This document shows positions 27,134 to 34,991 of a DNA stretch of 37,295 nt, one piece after another. Source of the DNA: Comamonadaceae bacterium (GTDB taxonomy: Bacteria > Pseudomonadota > Gammaproteobacteria > Burkholderiales > Burkholderiaceae_C). The stretch lies in assembly GCA_947373605.1 (NCBI GenBank), contig CANBYM010000020.1:1-37295 (forward strand), written 5' to 3'. The notes under the pieces are model-generated. The model had not been told where the DNA came from. It searched no databases and saw only the letters and a list, made by a program, of their open reading frames with translations. Both the position numbers and the translations under genes were made by a program. The number at the start of each line of letters is the position of its first letter. Within the stretch, counting starts at the first letter, position 1.

Positions 27134-27624
27134 GCAGTGATATTTTGAATGCGATCGCGCAACACCGTGAGGGCGTGCAAAGTGGCTGCATTGCGCACAG
27201 CGGCGCGGTCACCCGCAAAGCGCACACACTCGCTGTGCGTGCCCGCTGGGGTAGCCCAGGCAAACCAGACCGTGCCGACCGGTTTGGCGTCACTGCCGCC
27301 CGTGGGGCCCGCAATGCCGGTCACTGCAACGGACACCTGCGCGTTGGAGTGCTCCAGCGCTCCGGTGGCCAAGGCCTGGGCTACCTGCTGGCTTACCGCG
27401 CCGTGGCGCGCAATCAGGTTGGCATCCACGGCCAGCATTTCGCACTTGGCTTCGTTGGAGTAGGTGACAAAGCCGCGGTCAAACCAGGTGCTGGAGCCAC
27501 CCAAGTCGGTACAAGCGGCTGCGATCTGCCCGCCGGTACAACTCTCGGCCGTTGCTAGCACCCAGCCATGTGCGCTCAGAAGCGAAGCCAGTTCGGTGCA
27601 GACGGATCGTGTTGTGTCTGCCAT
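27130..27624 (-). CDS. pncC: Nicotinamide-nucleotide amidohydrolase PncC (CinA C-terminal domain family)
   Basis: PncC deamidates NMN to nicotinate mononucleotide in pyridine-nucleotide recycling. The 164-residue protein is a stand-alone CinA C-terminal domain with ATAESCTGGQIAAACTDLGG (about residues 20-40), FVTYSNEAK, HGAVSQQVAQALATGAL, VAVTGIAGPTGGSDAKPVGT and a C-terminal helix. Length is normal for stand-alone PncC. ATG 27624 is preferred over the longer frame to 27663, which lies inside pgpA. The ATG shares one base with the pgpA stop (TAATG), and the TGA overlaps the exporter start, so all three are coupled. Confidence 0.93.
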   Translation of the reverse strand: MADTTRSVCTELASLLSAHGWVLATAESCTGGQIAAACTDLGGSSTWFDRGFVTYSNEAKCEMLAVDANLIARHGAVSQQVAQALATGALEHSNAQVSVAVTGIAGPTGGSDAKPVGTVWFAWATPAGTHSECVRFAGDRAAVRNAATLHALTVLRDRIQNITA

Positions 27625-28208
27625 TAAATAAATCTCCACACCGCAATCACCATCAGCGTGCAAGCGGCGGCCACCAGGTCGTCGAACATGATGCCAAAGC
27701 CGGCCTTGACCCAGGCGGTTTTGTCGAAGGCGGGATCGACGTTATGAAACAAGGCATCGGCCCAACCCACCGGGCCGGGTTTGACGGCATCAAAAAAGCG
27801 GAACAGCCCAAAGGCCATGACCTGCCCGGTCAAACCCATGGGCATGGCCAGCCACAGCACCAGCCAGAAGGCGGCGATTTCGTCCCACACAATGCTGCCC
27901 GGATCCAGCACCGCCATGTGCCGTGCGGTAACGGTGCAGGCCCACCAGCCCAACGGCAAAGATACAGCGATGACCACGCCCCAGCGCGCATCGTCCAGCC
28001 AGTGCGACAGCACCAAAAACGAAGCCCATGCCCACAGGCTGCCGGCAGTGCCCGGCGCAATTCGCGACAAGCCGGAACCAAAGCCCAGTGCAAGCCAGTG
28101 CGCCGGATGGGACATCATGAAGCGCACGCTGGGCCGCACGACTGGAGGGTTCCACTCAGGGTCTTGCGGATAAATCGTGAGCGGATCGCTCGGGGTGGGC
28201 GGGTTCAT
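27624..28208 (-). CDS. pgpA: Phosphatidylglycerophosphatase A
   Basis: PgpA removes phosphate from phosphatidylglycerol phosphate in the inner membrane. The 194-residue protein has about four membrane segments and the PgpA signatures GSGLSRIAPGTAGSLWAW, DPGSIVWDEIAAFWLVLW and FRFFDAVKPGPVGWAD, with a late FDDLVAA acidic motif. The first 30 residues are Pro-rich and variable, so the start may be later; there is no better candidate. It follows thiL after 14 bp. The thiL-pgpA-pncC order is well known in proteobacteria and supports the calls. Confidence 0.94.
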   Translation of the reverse strand: MNPPTPSDPLTIYPQDPEWNPPVVRPSVRFMMSHPAHWLALGFGSGLSRIAPGTAGSLWAWASFLVLSHWLDDARWGVVIAVSLPLGWWACTVTARHMAVLDPGSIVWDEIAAFWLVLWLAMPMGLTGQVMAFGLFRFFDAVKPGPVGWADALFHNVDPAFDKTAWVKAGFGIMFDDLVAAACTLMVIAVWRFI

Positions 28209-28222
28209 GAAAGCAATGAAAT

Positions 28223-29197
28223 TCAGGTCGAAAAATGGTCGAACGATGTAAAGCGATTGGGCAGCGCCGAGCCGTCTGAGGCAATCAGCCTCAGGCTCGT
28301 ATTGGTGCCAGCAAGTGCATCAATGTGGCCTATGCGGGTGACGATGGTGTTACTATTTTTTGAAGCGGCTCCTACGGCGGCGCGCTGTTCGGGCGCCGCG
28401 GTGAATACGAGTTCGTAATCATCGCCGCCCGCCAGCACAAACGCCAGCACATCCTGACCAGCGGCGCACGCCGCTTCTGCGTTGTGCATCAGGCCTTGCA
28501 CCATGTCGGTATAGATCGTCGCGCCAACGCCGGACCTCTCCAGAATATGCCCCAGATCACCCAGCAGACCGTCACTGACATCGGCCGCCGCAGTCGCGAT
28601 GCCGCGTAGTGCCAGGCCAAGTTCCAGGCGCGCGGTGGGCATATCCATATGCTGGCATGCGGATTTCATTGTGGCGTCTGCCAAATTGAGTTTCTCCAGC
28701 CGTGCCTGCAAGGCCAGCCGGGCATCGCCCAAGGTGCCGCTCACATAAATATCGTCACCGGCCCGTGCGCCGCTGCGCAGCAAAGCCTGTCGCGGTGGTA
28801 CCTCGCCGAACACGGTGATGCAGATATTGAGCGGGCCTTTGGTGGTGTCCCCCCCAATGAGCTCGCAGCCATGCGCATCTGCCAGCGCAAGCATGCCTTT
28901 TGCAAACGGCTCCAGCCATGCGGGATCGGCTGCAGGCAGGGCGAGTGCCAGTGTGAAGGCCAGAGGCTTGGCGCCGCAGGCGGCCAAGTCGCTCAAATTG
29001 ACGGCCAGCGCCTTATGCCCCAGTGCATAGGGGTCGGCGTCCGCGAAGAAGTGCCGGCCACTGACCAGCATGTCACTGGATATGGCCAGTTGCATACCGG
29101 GCGCGGGTTGCAAGAGCGCGCAGTCGTCGCCCACGCCTAACACGGCGCGCGGAGTCGGCCGTGTGAAGAATTGTTGGATCAGCTCAAATTCACCCAT
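28223..29197 (-). CDS. thiL: Thiamine-monophosphate kinase
   Basis: ThiL makes thiamine diphosphate from thiamine monophosphate. The 324-residue protein begins MGEFELIQQFFTRP, as usual, and has VLGVGDDCALLQP, ISSDMLVSGRHFF, AVNLSDLAACGAKPLAFTLA, GCELIGGDTTKGPLNICITV and ADVSDGLLGDLGHI, the metal- and ATP-binding motifs of the PurM-like fold. The frame is open to 29293, but the family start is at 29197, which overlaps the end of the upstream gcr-like gene by 8 bp. Coding is normal, with no lesions seen. Confidence 0.95.
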   Translation of the reverse strand: MGEFELIQQFFTRPTPRAVLGVGDDCALLQPAPGMQLAISSDMLVSGRHFFADADPYALGHKALAVNLSDLAACGAKPLAFTLALALPAADPAWLEPFAKGMLALADAHGCELIGGDTTKGPLNICITVFGEVPPRQALLRSGARAGDDIYVSGTLGDARLALQARLEKLNLADATMKSACQHMDMPTARLELGLALRGIATAAADVSDGLLGDLGHILERSGVGATIYTDMVQGLMHNAEAACAAGQDVLAFVLAGGDDYELVFTAAPEQRAAVGAASKNSNTIVTRIGHIDALAGTNTSLRLIASDGSALPNRFTSFDHFST

Positions 29198-31172
29198 GTG
29201 CAGGCCACAAAAAACTGAAAGGTGCATTGCGCAAACGCCGTGAAATCGCACCGTAGATGCGGTTGCGTCCCACATCCGAAACATCGTGCGCACGCAAGGC
29301 GACCCGGAATGCCAGAAAGAAGCTCACCCCCACATTGAAGACACCAATTACCGGCAGAGCCGCCACCGCCCACCACAAACCGTGGTGGTACACGACATCC
29401 CAGCCAAGGGAAGCACAAGCCGCACCGATTTGCCCGGCAGACAGCGTGACGTGACGCACGTCCAGCGGGATGGCCAGAAACGCCAGCACCGATGGCACCA
29501 GCCCCAACATAAAGCCGAGCGAAATGTTGGCGGCAAAGCCGGAAATGTTGTGGCGCCAGAAATGCGCCCAGCGGTCCGCCCGATCGACGCCCAATACGTC
29601 GGTAATGCGCGGGTTGTAGCGCAGCGCCGAATCCAGGCGGTGTAACACAAACCAGTTTTCCACCCACCCCGCCAGAATGCTGCTGGCAAACAGCAACACG
29701 CCGGTAAATGCCGCAAACAATACGCTCGGCCCCAGAATGTTGAGCGAGTGCAACACGTAGTTGGCCGTGGCCTCGCTGATCATGGGTGCGCCGCGAATCT
29801 GCGCCACACCTAACGCAAGCAATATAGTGACCGGGAATACCACCGTCACATTGCCGATGACAGACGCGGTTTGCGAGCGCACCAGATGGGCGACTTCGTC
29901 CACAAAAGCATCCAATGCGGCGGAATGGGTCACATCTTTGAGCTTGGCGGCCATAGCCGGTGCGGTCATGGCAGGCTGCTTTGTGGCCAGCGTGAAGTGC
30001 AGCAGCTGAATCAGCACAAAGCTGGCTGCATACACGATGCCCGACCAAAAACCGTACCAAAAAGCGGACAGGCCCAAAGCCATCACCGCAAATTTGAGGG
30101 CTGTAGTCACCGCTGTGAGCGCACCACCGCCCGCCGCATTGCCCATCATGGCGGTGTACTCCGCGCGATTGCGGGTGATGTAGTGCTCGCCGGTCTCGGA
30201 GCTTCGCTCGGCAACTTTGGCGGCCAATAGGGAAGAACTGGAGTTCACCAAGGCACTGACACTGCGCTGGCTCTGCCCCAGCAAGGCGAGTTGGGTGAGT
30301 AATTTGGCACTGTGCAGGTGTTGCGGATCGTCCAGCAGGCAGTCCAGCAGCGCCCGCGCCCGCAGCACCCGCTCGCGCAACTGCCGCAGGCGAAAGACCA
30401 GATCCACCGATATGCCATGCGCATCCAGATGGTCATACACCGTGGCTACCGCATGGCGGCAGGCCTCCAGCTGGTGTTTGTATTGCGTTGCAGCGGACTG
30501 CACATCGCCGCCGCTCAACCATGCCAGGTGCACCGCCTCGCAACTGGCGGCCAGCGAATGGAAGGGGTTGTTTTCGCGCGCTGCTGCATCCATGCGCAGC
30601 CGCACTTCGGGAGAGAAACCCGTGGCGCGGATCTGGCTGGTGCAAAAGGTAATGGCGTCCAGCAGTGTGTCTTGCCAATGCGTCAGACCCGGCTTGATAC
30701 GGGCTGTGGCACTCATGGCCGGAACACTTAGCAGATCGGCCAATCGCGCCAGAGTCGCAGGCGTCAAGCCGGCCACCCACTGCGCGTCCAACGGCGTGGG
30801 CATCGCCAGGTCAAACAATTCGGAAGCGTCAGTCGTCTGGGGCGAAGTGGGCAGCCATTTGCTATTGAGGCGCTGCACCAGTTCACTCAGAAATGCAGTG
30901 CGCGAGGCAAAGCCGTAGTCCGACAGCAAGGTGCTGGCATCAATTTCTGCAATAAGTTGCTGCCAATAGGCTTGCAGATTGACTTTGGCGTCAGGTCGCG
31001 CATCCAGAATGTCGAGCAGCATTTCGACGCGCGCGCTCGAGTCCGGGGGCGATGCTTGCGCGCCGCGAATCCAGTCCGTCAATGCGATCAGCCACAAATG
31101 CCGCTGTACCAGATCGGCCTGCGGGTTCAGCGTGTCGAGCAAGCCGACCAGGTCTACCGATTTTTTTGCCAT
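29190..31172 (-). CDS. Multi-spanning membrane protein of the 'site-specific recombinase Gcr' family
   Basis: A 660-residue protein I recognise as the family usually labelled 'site-specific recombinase' (Gcr/SpecificRecomb). What is visible does not fit a recombinase. Residues 1-340 are soluble and helical, with an Arg/Leu-rich coiled stretch at 258-285 (LVFRLRQLRERVLRARALLD). The C-terminal half has about six membrane segments, near 352-372, 373-396, 436-457, 475-505, 543-570 and 600-625. No tyrosine or serine recombinase catalytic motif is seen. It follows apaG after 30 bp and overlaps thiL by 8 bp. The ending (RRLRNAPFSFLWPAHG) is basic and short. Function unknown; a membrane role is inferred. 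Confidence 0.85.
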   Translation of the reverse strand: MAKKSVDLVGLLDTLNPQADLVQRHLWLIALTDWIRGAQASPPDSSARVEMLLDILDARPDAKVNLQAYWQQLIAEIDASTLLSDYGFASRTAFLSELVQRLNSKWLPTSPQTTDASELFDLAMPTPLDAQWVAGLTPATLARLADLLSVPAMSATARIKPGLTHWQDTLLDAITFCTSQIRATGFSPEVRLRMDAAARENNPFHSLAASCEAVHLAWLSGGDVQSAATQYKHQLEACRHAVATVYDHLDAHGISVDLVFRLRQLRERVLRARALLDCLLDDPQHLHSAKLLTQLALLGQSQRSVSALVNSSSSLLAAKVAERSSETGEHYITRNRAEYTAMMGNAAGGGALTAVTTALKFAVMALGLSAFWYGFWSGIVYAASFVLIQLLHFTLATKQPAMTAPAMAAKLKDVTHSAALDAFVDEVAHLVRSQTASVIGNVTVVFPVTILLALGVAQIRGAPMISEATANYVLHSLNILGPSVLFAAFTGVLLFASSILAGWVENWFVLHRLDSALRYNPRITDVLGVDRADRWAHFWRHNISGFAANISLGFMLGLVPSVLAFLAIPLDVRHVTLSAGQIGAACASLGWDVVYHHGLWWAVAALPVIGVFNVGVSFFLAFRVALRAHDVSDVGRNRIYGAISRRLRNAPFSFLWPAHG

Positions 31173-31202
31173 ACGCGCTTTTAGCAGGGTGCCTGCGCGC
31201 TG

Positions 31203-31604
31203 TCAGTGCAGCGTCCGAGAATTGCCTAAGCCGTGGTCGCCACTGAGCGCGTCCAGCACGAACATCGGCACATCCGCGTCAAACTTCTCACCGTCTTCGG
31301 CCACACAGAAAAAGCTTCCGTGCATGGTCCCTGTGGGGGTGCGCAAGCGCGTTCCACTGGTGTATTCGAACGACTGCCCCGGTTTGAGCAGCGGTTGTTG
31401 GCCGACGACACCCAAGCCTTTGACCTTTTCGGTGTGGCCTGTGGCGTCATTGACGTTCCAGGTGCGCGAAATCAGTTGTGCCGGTACTTCGCCGGTATTG
31501 GTAATGGTGATGGTGTATGCGAACACGTAAAGACCGTCGTCCGGACTGGACTGTTCATGGAGATACTCAGGGATTACTTCCACCAGGAATTGGTACTTTG
31601 CCAT
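31203..31604 (-). CDS. apaG: ApaG protein
   Basis: A 133-residue ApaG (DUF525) protein with the beta-sandwich pattern FAYTITITNTGEVPAQLISR, WNVNDATGHTEKVKGLGVVG and GQSFEYTSGTRLRTPTGTMH. It was named for linkage to apaH and Ap4A metabolism in enterobacteria, but its biochemical function is not settled; the same fold occurs in human FBXO3 and PolDIP2. It has normal length and no membrane or signal segment. It is divergent from rpe, with a 48-bp AT-rich gap that must hold both promoters or parts of them. Probably first gene of the minus-strand run apaG-gcr-thiL-pgpA-pncC-lysE. Confidence 0.94.
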   Translation of the reverse strand: MAKYQFLVEVIPEYLHEQSSPDDGLYVFAYTITITNTGEVPAQLISRTWNVNDATGHTEKVKGLGVVGQQPLLKPGQSFEYTSGTRLRTPTGTMHGSFFCVAEDGEKFDADVPMFVLDALSGDHGLGNSRTLH

Positions 31605-31652
31605 GCCGCGATGCTATCCTGAAAGCTGAATTTAATTTTTACCCCTCCTGCC

Positions 31653-32330
31653 ATGACGTACAAACTAGCCCCGTCCATCCTTTCCGCTGATTTCGCCCGT
31701 CTGGGCGACGAAGTCAAAAACGTCATTGCCGCAGGCGCGGATTGGATTCATTTTGACGTGATGGACAACCATTACGTACCCAATCTGACTTTCGGCCCCA
31801 TGATTTGCAGTGCCTTGAAACCCCATGCCAAAACGGCGGCGGGTGTTGCGGTGCCGATTGATGTTCATCTGATGATTTCGCCGGTCGACACACTGGCCGC
31901 ACAGTTTGCCGACGCGGGCGCGGACCTGATCAGCTTTCATCCTGATGCGTCAGGCCATGTGCATCGCAGCATTCAAGCCATCAAAGCCAAAGGCGTCAAA
32001 GCCGGCCTGGTGTTTAACCCCGCCGAACCGCTGGACGTGCTGGACTGGGTGATCGATGACATCGATCTCGTGCTCATCATGAGCGTGAACCCCGGCTTTG
32101 GCGGACAAAGCTTTATTGACTCGGCACTGCGCAAAATTGAAGACGTGCGACGACGCATCACTGCCAGCGGCAAAGACATCCGCCTTGAAGTGGACGGCGG
32201 CATCAAAACGGACAACATCCGACGGGTGGCCGATGCCGGTGCCGACACCTTTGTAGCGGGCAGTGCTATTTTTGGCAAGCCTGATTACAAGAGCGTAATT
32301 GACGCCATGCGCTTGGCGCTGGCGGCCTGA
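31653..32330 (+). CDS. rpe: Ribulose-phosphate 3-epimerase
   Basis: Rpe interconverts ribulose 5-phosphate and xylulose 5-phosphate in the pentose phosphate and Calvin pathways. The 225-residue TIM barrel begins [20 protein letters not shown] and has [19 protein letters not shown] (metal ligands and catalytic Asp), [38 protein letters not shown] (phosphate loop) and [12 protein letters not shown] (second catalytic Asp). Its length is normal. CCTCCTGCC before the ATG is only a weak ribosome site. gph follows after 5 bp, and the rpe-gph-trpE order is typical of betaproteobacteria. Confidence 0.97.
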   Translation: MTYKLAPSILSADFARLGDEVKNVIAAGADWIHFDVMDNHYVPNLTFGPMICSALKPHAKTAAGVAVPIDVHLMISPVDTLAAQFADAGADLISFHPDASGHVHRSIQAIKAKGVKAGLVFNPAEPLDVLDWVIDDIDLVLIMSVNPGFGGQSFIDSALRKIEDVRRRITASGKDIRLEVDGGIKTDNIRRVADAGADTFVAGSAIFGKPDYKSVIDAMRLALAA

Positions 32331-32335
32331 TCAAA

Positions 32336-33061
32336 ATGACCAAAAGCGTAGTACGGACCGAAACCTTACCTTGGCAAAGCAGCAACTTTGATGCGGTGCT
32401 GGTGGACCTGGACGGCACCATGGTCGATACGCTGGAAGATTTCCTCGTCGCCCTGCATAGCATGTTGGCCGAAATGCCGCAACCCTATTGCCAGCATGTA
32501 TGCAACCGTCAAGAGGTCGAGTTGATGGTGGGCAAGGGCTCGGAAAATCTGGTCAACAGCCTCCTCAATTTGATTGACGCCAAGCGCGCAAGCAGCGCTG
32601 ACCTGGCCCTGCGTAGCAAAGCCCTGCAACGCTATCTGGTGCACTACGGCGATGTCAATGGCAAGCATGCGCGCGTTTACGAGGGCGTTCGACAAGGCTT
32701 GGAGCAGTTCAAGGCGCTGGGCTGGAAGCTGGGCTGCGTGACTAACAAGCCGACGGCGTATGCCAAGACGCTGCTTGGCATAGTGGGGCTGGGCGACTAT
32801 TTCGCTTTGGTGCTCGGCGGTGACGCAACCGCGCGCAAAAAGCCCGATCCCATGCCATTGCAGGTGGCCTGCGAAACCTTGGGTGTAAGCATCAGCCGTA
32901 CGCTGATGGTGGGCGACTCCAGCAACGACGCCAAGGCGGCCAAAACCGCAGGCTGCCCGGTTTTGCTGGTCACCTATGGCTACAACCACGGCGAAGACAT
33001 ATCCATCGCTGGTGCCGATGCGCTTACCGGCTCACTGGCTGCTTTGCAGTGGCGCGCTTAA
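32336..33061 (+). CDS. gph: Phosphoglycolate phosphatase
   Basis: Gph is a HAD-superfamily phosphatase that removes 2-phosphoglycolate, for example from DNA-end repair or RuBisCO oxygenation. The 241-residue protein shows HAD motif [10 protein letters not shown] (nucleophile Asp and acid/base Asp), motif II VTNKPT, motif III Lys within [10 protein letters not shown], and motif [16 protein letters not shown], with a helical cap domain between. It starts 5 bp after the rpe stop. Normally trpE would follow directly; here a chemoreceptor pseudogene in the opposite direction begins its 3' end 12 bp downstream, breaking the rpe-gph-trpE run. Confidence 0.94.
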   Translation: MTKSVVRTETLPWQSSNFDAVLVDLDGTMVDTLEDFLVALHSMLAEMPQPYCQHVCNRQEVELMVGKGSENLVNSLLNLIDAKRASSADLALRSKALQRYLVHYGDVNGKHARVYEGVRQGLEQFKALGWKLGCVTNKPTAYAKTLLGIVGLGDYFALVLGGDATARKKPDPMPLQVACETLGVSISRTLMVGDSSNDAKAAKTAGCPVLLVTYGYNHGEDISIAGADALTGSLAALQWRA

Positions 33062-33073
33062 AGCGTTACCTGT

Positions 33074-34641
33074 TTACGCAAGGGACTTCCATTCGAGTCT
33101 ACGCTGCCTACCGACATTAATTTTGAATTGGGAAACGGATTGCACCAAGTCTGTTGCCTGCCCCTGGAGTCCGCTGGCAGTGGCGGCCATTTGTTCCAAC
33201 ATAGCGCCATTTTTTGGGTGGCTTGGTCAATTTGCGTGAACGCATTGCCCACTTGCGCGACGCCCAGATTTTGTTCGGTGCTAGCCGCGCTGATTTCGCA
33301 CACGATATCGGACACACGTTTGATCGCCGTGACGACCGCGGTCATGGTGCTACCGGCTTGATCCACCAGCGCTGTGCCATGGGAGACGCGATCGACGCTG
33401 GCATCAATGAGCGACTTGATTTCTTTGGCTGCATCGGCGCTGCGTCCGGCCAGCGCCCGTACCTCGGAGGCCACGACAGCAAAACCGCGCCTCTGCTCAC
33501 CGGCGCGTACGGCTTCAACGGCTGCATTGAGCGCAAGAATATTGGTTTGAAACGCAATGCCGTCAATAACTCCGATGATGTCGGCAATCTTGCGGGACGC
33601 ATCGTTAATGCCTTTCATGGTCTCTACGACCTGTCCCACGACATCTCCACCACGTACTGCAACGTGCGGGCATTGTTGGCAAGCAGACTGGCCTGGCGCG
33701 CATTGCCGGCACTTTGGCTTACTGCTGAGCCCAACTCCTCCATGCTCGATGCCGTCTCTTCCAATGCGCTGGCTTGTTGCTCGGTGCGGCTTGACAGGTC
33801 ATGGTTGCCTTGCGCAATTTCAGTGCTCGTGTTGGCCACGTCCTCTGAGCCATGACGTACCGTAGCAACCAAGGTAATCAGACTGGTTTGAATGGCATGC
33901 AGCGAACGCAGGAAATCGGCCACTCCATCTTCGCCCTGCGGATTGGTGCCGGCGGTCAGGTCACCATGGGCTACTTGATCAGCCAACAATACCGCTTGCT
34001 GTAGGGAAGCCACGATTTGACTTGATAACAAAATGCTGCATCCTATGGATACAACCGTAACCAGCAGCATCACGGTGACTACGATGGTGGTTGCACTCTT
34101 GGCGCCGAGTGCTGCCGCTTCAGAGGCCGAGAGCTCGGCTTTGGATAGCACAGCGCGCAACTCAGCGAGGGTGCAGGCAGCTTGCCGGTGTTTTCCCTTT
34201 GCTGCTGCATCTCCATGCACAAAATTGTTGTCGCTGGCCTTGTAAGCTTCGAACGCTGCCAGGTAGCTGTTTTGTGCTTGCGGTATTTTCGAACGTAACT
34301 GTGCCACCAGCGGGTGCGCAGGAGAGCTTGCGCCAAGCAGCTTGTCAAGCTGTTCGATCAGCGCGCTGACCCCTGTCATTTCCTTTTGATGCGCAGCCCA
34401 GTACTTCTCCCTGTCTTTTGCATCCTTACCTCGCAAAAGTACATTCTTCCATTCTTGAATGGCAGTCGCGAAGTGTGCGGCAATCTCCGCGTCACATTTT
34501 GTGACCCGCTACCTGCAGCAGCACATCATTCTCATAACCGGCAACCGCTCGATTGAGCTGGTATATGCCGAACATTCCTCAAGCGAACAACAGCAGAAGT
34601 GATGTGGCAAATGCAAATGGTAGTTTGAAGCTTAGTTTCAT
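33074..34641 (-). pseudogene. Methyl-accepting chemotaxis protein, degraded (one stop, three frameshifts)
   Basis: The remains of a Tsr/Tar-class chemoreceptor of about 520 residues. The original ATG at 34641 follows GGGAGA and opens with a TM segment, MKLSFKLPFAFATSLLLLFA, then an in-frame TGA at 34579-34581. The frame continues GMFGIYQLNRAVAGYENDVL, then shifts near 34492-34510 into EIAAHFATAIQEWKNVLLRG. TM2 (TIVVTVMLLVTVVSIGCSIL) and a HAMP domain follow. The signalling domain breaks again near 33661 (1 nt missing before [12 protein letters not shown]), continues through the hairpin tip [20 protein letters not shown], and breaks once more at a six-A run near 33208 before [20 protein letters not shown]. 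The real-frame stop is at 33074. Four independent lesions make a sequencing artefact unlikely for all of them. Confidence 0.88.
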
Positions 34642-34704
34642 ACGTCTCCCTGCGGTTGTGGGACGCTTATTCACATTACATGGAGCGCGCATTAATGCAA
34701 AGGT

Positions 34705-34733
34705 ACTTTTCAGGGTTGCGGGTTTGCTACACT
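34705..34733 (+). promoter_or_regulatory. Candidate promoter of the trp leader
   Basis: TACACT (34728-34733) is a good -10 element; a weak -35-like ACTTTT (34705-34710, 17-bp spacing) or TTTTCA (34707-34712, 15 bp) lies upstream. A -10 ending at 34733 places the transcription start at about 34740, which is the A of the leader-peptide ATG. Consensus-based only. Confidence 0.45.
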
Positions 34734-34739
34734 GGCCGA

Positions 34740-34868
34740 ATGTTCATTCACCGCATCAGCATTACGGGTTGTAGCGACCGGGGAGCCTGGCCCTGGCGGT
34801 CTTGGCTCGCCTTGCCTGCGTGCGGTCAGCTCCTGTCCGGTTTTAATTCCATCGCTGCTACGTCCTGA
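34740..34868 (+). CDS. trpL: trp operon leader peptide (TrpL-like, attenuator ORF)
   Basis: A 42-codon ORF ending 123 bp before trpE, with three tryptophans at positions 17, 19 and 22 (GAWPWRSWLAL). Clustered Trp codons directly upstream of trpE are the hallmark of ribosome-mediated attenuation: scarce Trp-tRNA stalls the ribosome and changes leader RNA folding. No Shine-Dalgarno precedes the ATG; the -10-like TACACT ends 6 bp before it, so the mRNA may start at the AUG, as reported for trpL of Sinorhizobium meliloti. Complementary segments GACCG (34776-34780) and CGGTC (34797-34801 or 34823-34827) overlap the Trp codons. It is longer than typical TrpL (14-20 aa). Inference from sequence and position. 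Confidence 0.65.
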   Translation: MFIHRISITGCSDRGAWPWRSWLALPACGQLLSGFNSIAATS

Positions 34869-34991
34869 ATAGGTTGTGCCGGCAGTAGGCGATGCCGGTG
34901 GGAATTCAGGGTGCCTGACTCAGTGCGCAAACTGATTACCCCGTGCTTCGGGGACTCCAAAACGTTCCATTGATAAAGACACACCACCGTG
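34775..34991 (+). promoter_or_regulatory. trp leader RNA region with competing hairpins upstream of trpE
   Basis: Possible stems: GACCGGGG (34776-34783) with CCC...CGGTC ending 34801; the same GACCG with CGGTC 34823-34827; CCGGGGAGC (34778-34786) with GCTCC (34829-34833) and CCGG (34837-34840), followed by TTTT (34841-34844), a terminator-like end; GCCGGC with GCCGGT (34879-34898); and a perfect CCCCG/CGGGG hairpin (34939-34953). Mutually exclusive pairings fit an attenuator, but I cannot decide which one is the terminator by eye. Apart from the leader ORF the 350-bp gap before trpE holds nothing else I recognise. Confidence 0.5.

Noticed and set aside
29190-31172. Mobile-element reading of the 'recombinase' gene
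   Set aside because: No flanking repeats, attachment-like duplications or other mobile genes; it is embedded in a conserved housekeeping run.
33074-33639. Treating the 3' chemoreceptor fragment as a separate short gene
   Set aside because: It starts in the middle of the signalling domain and itself contains a further frameshift; it is part of the pseudogene.
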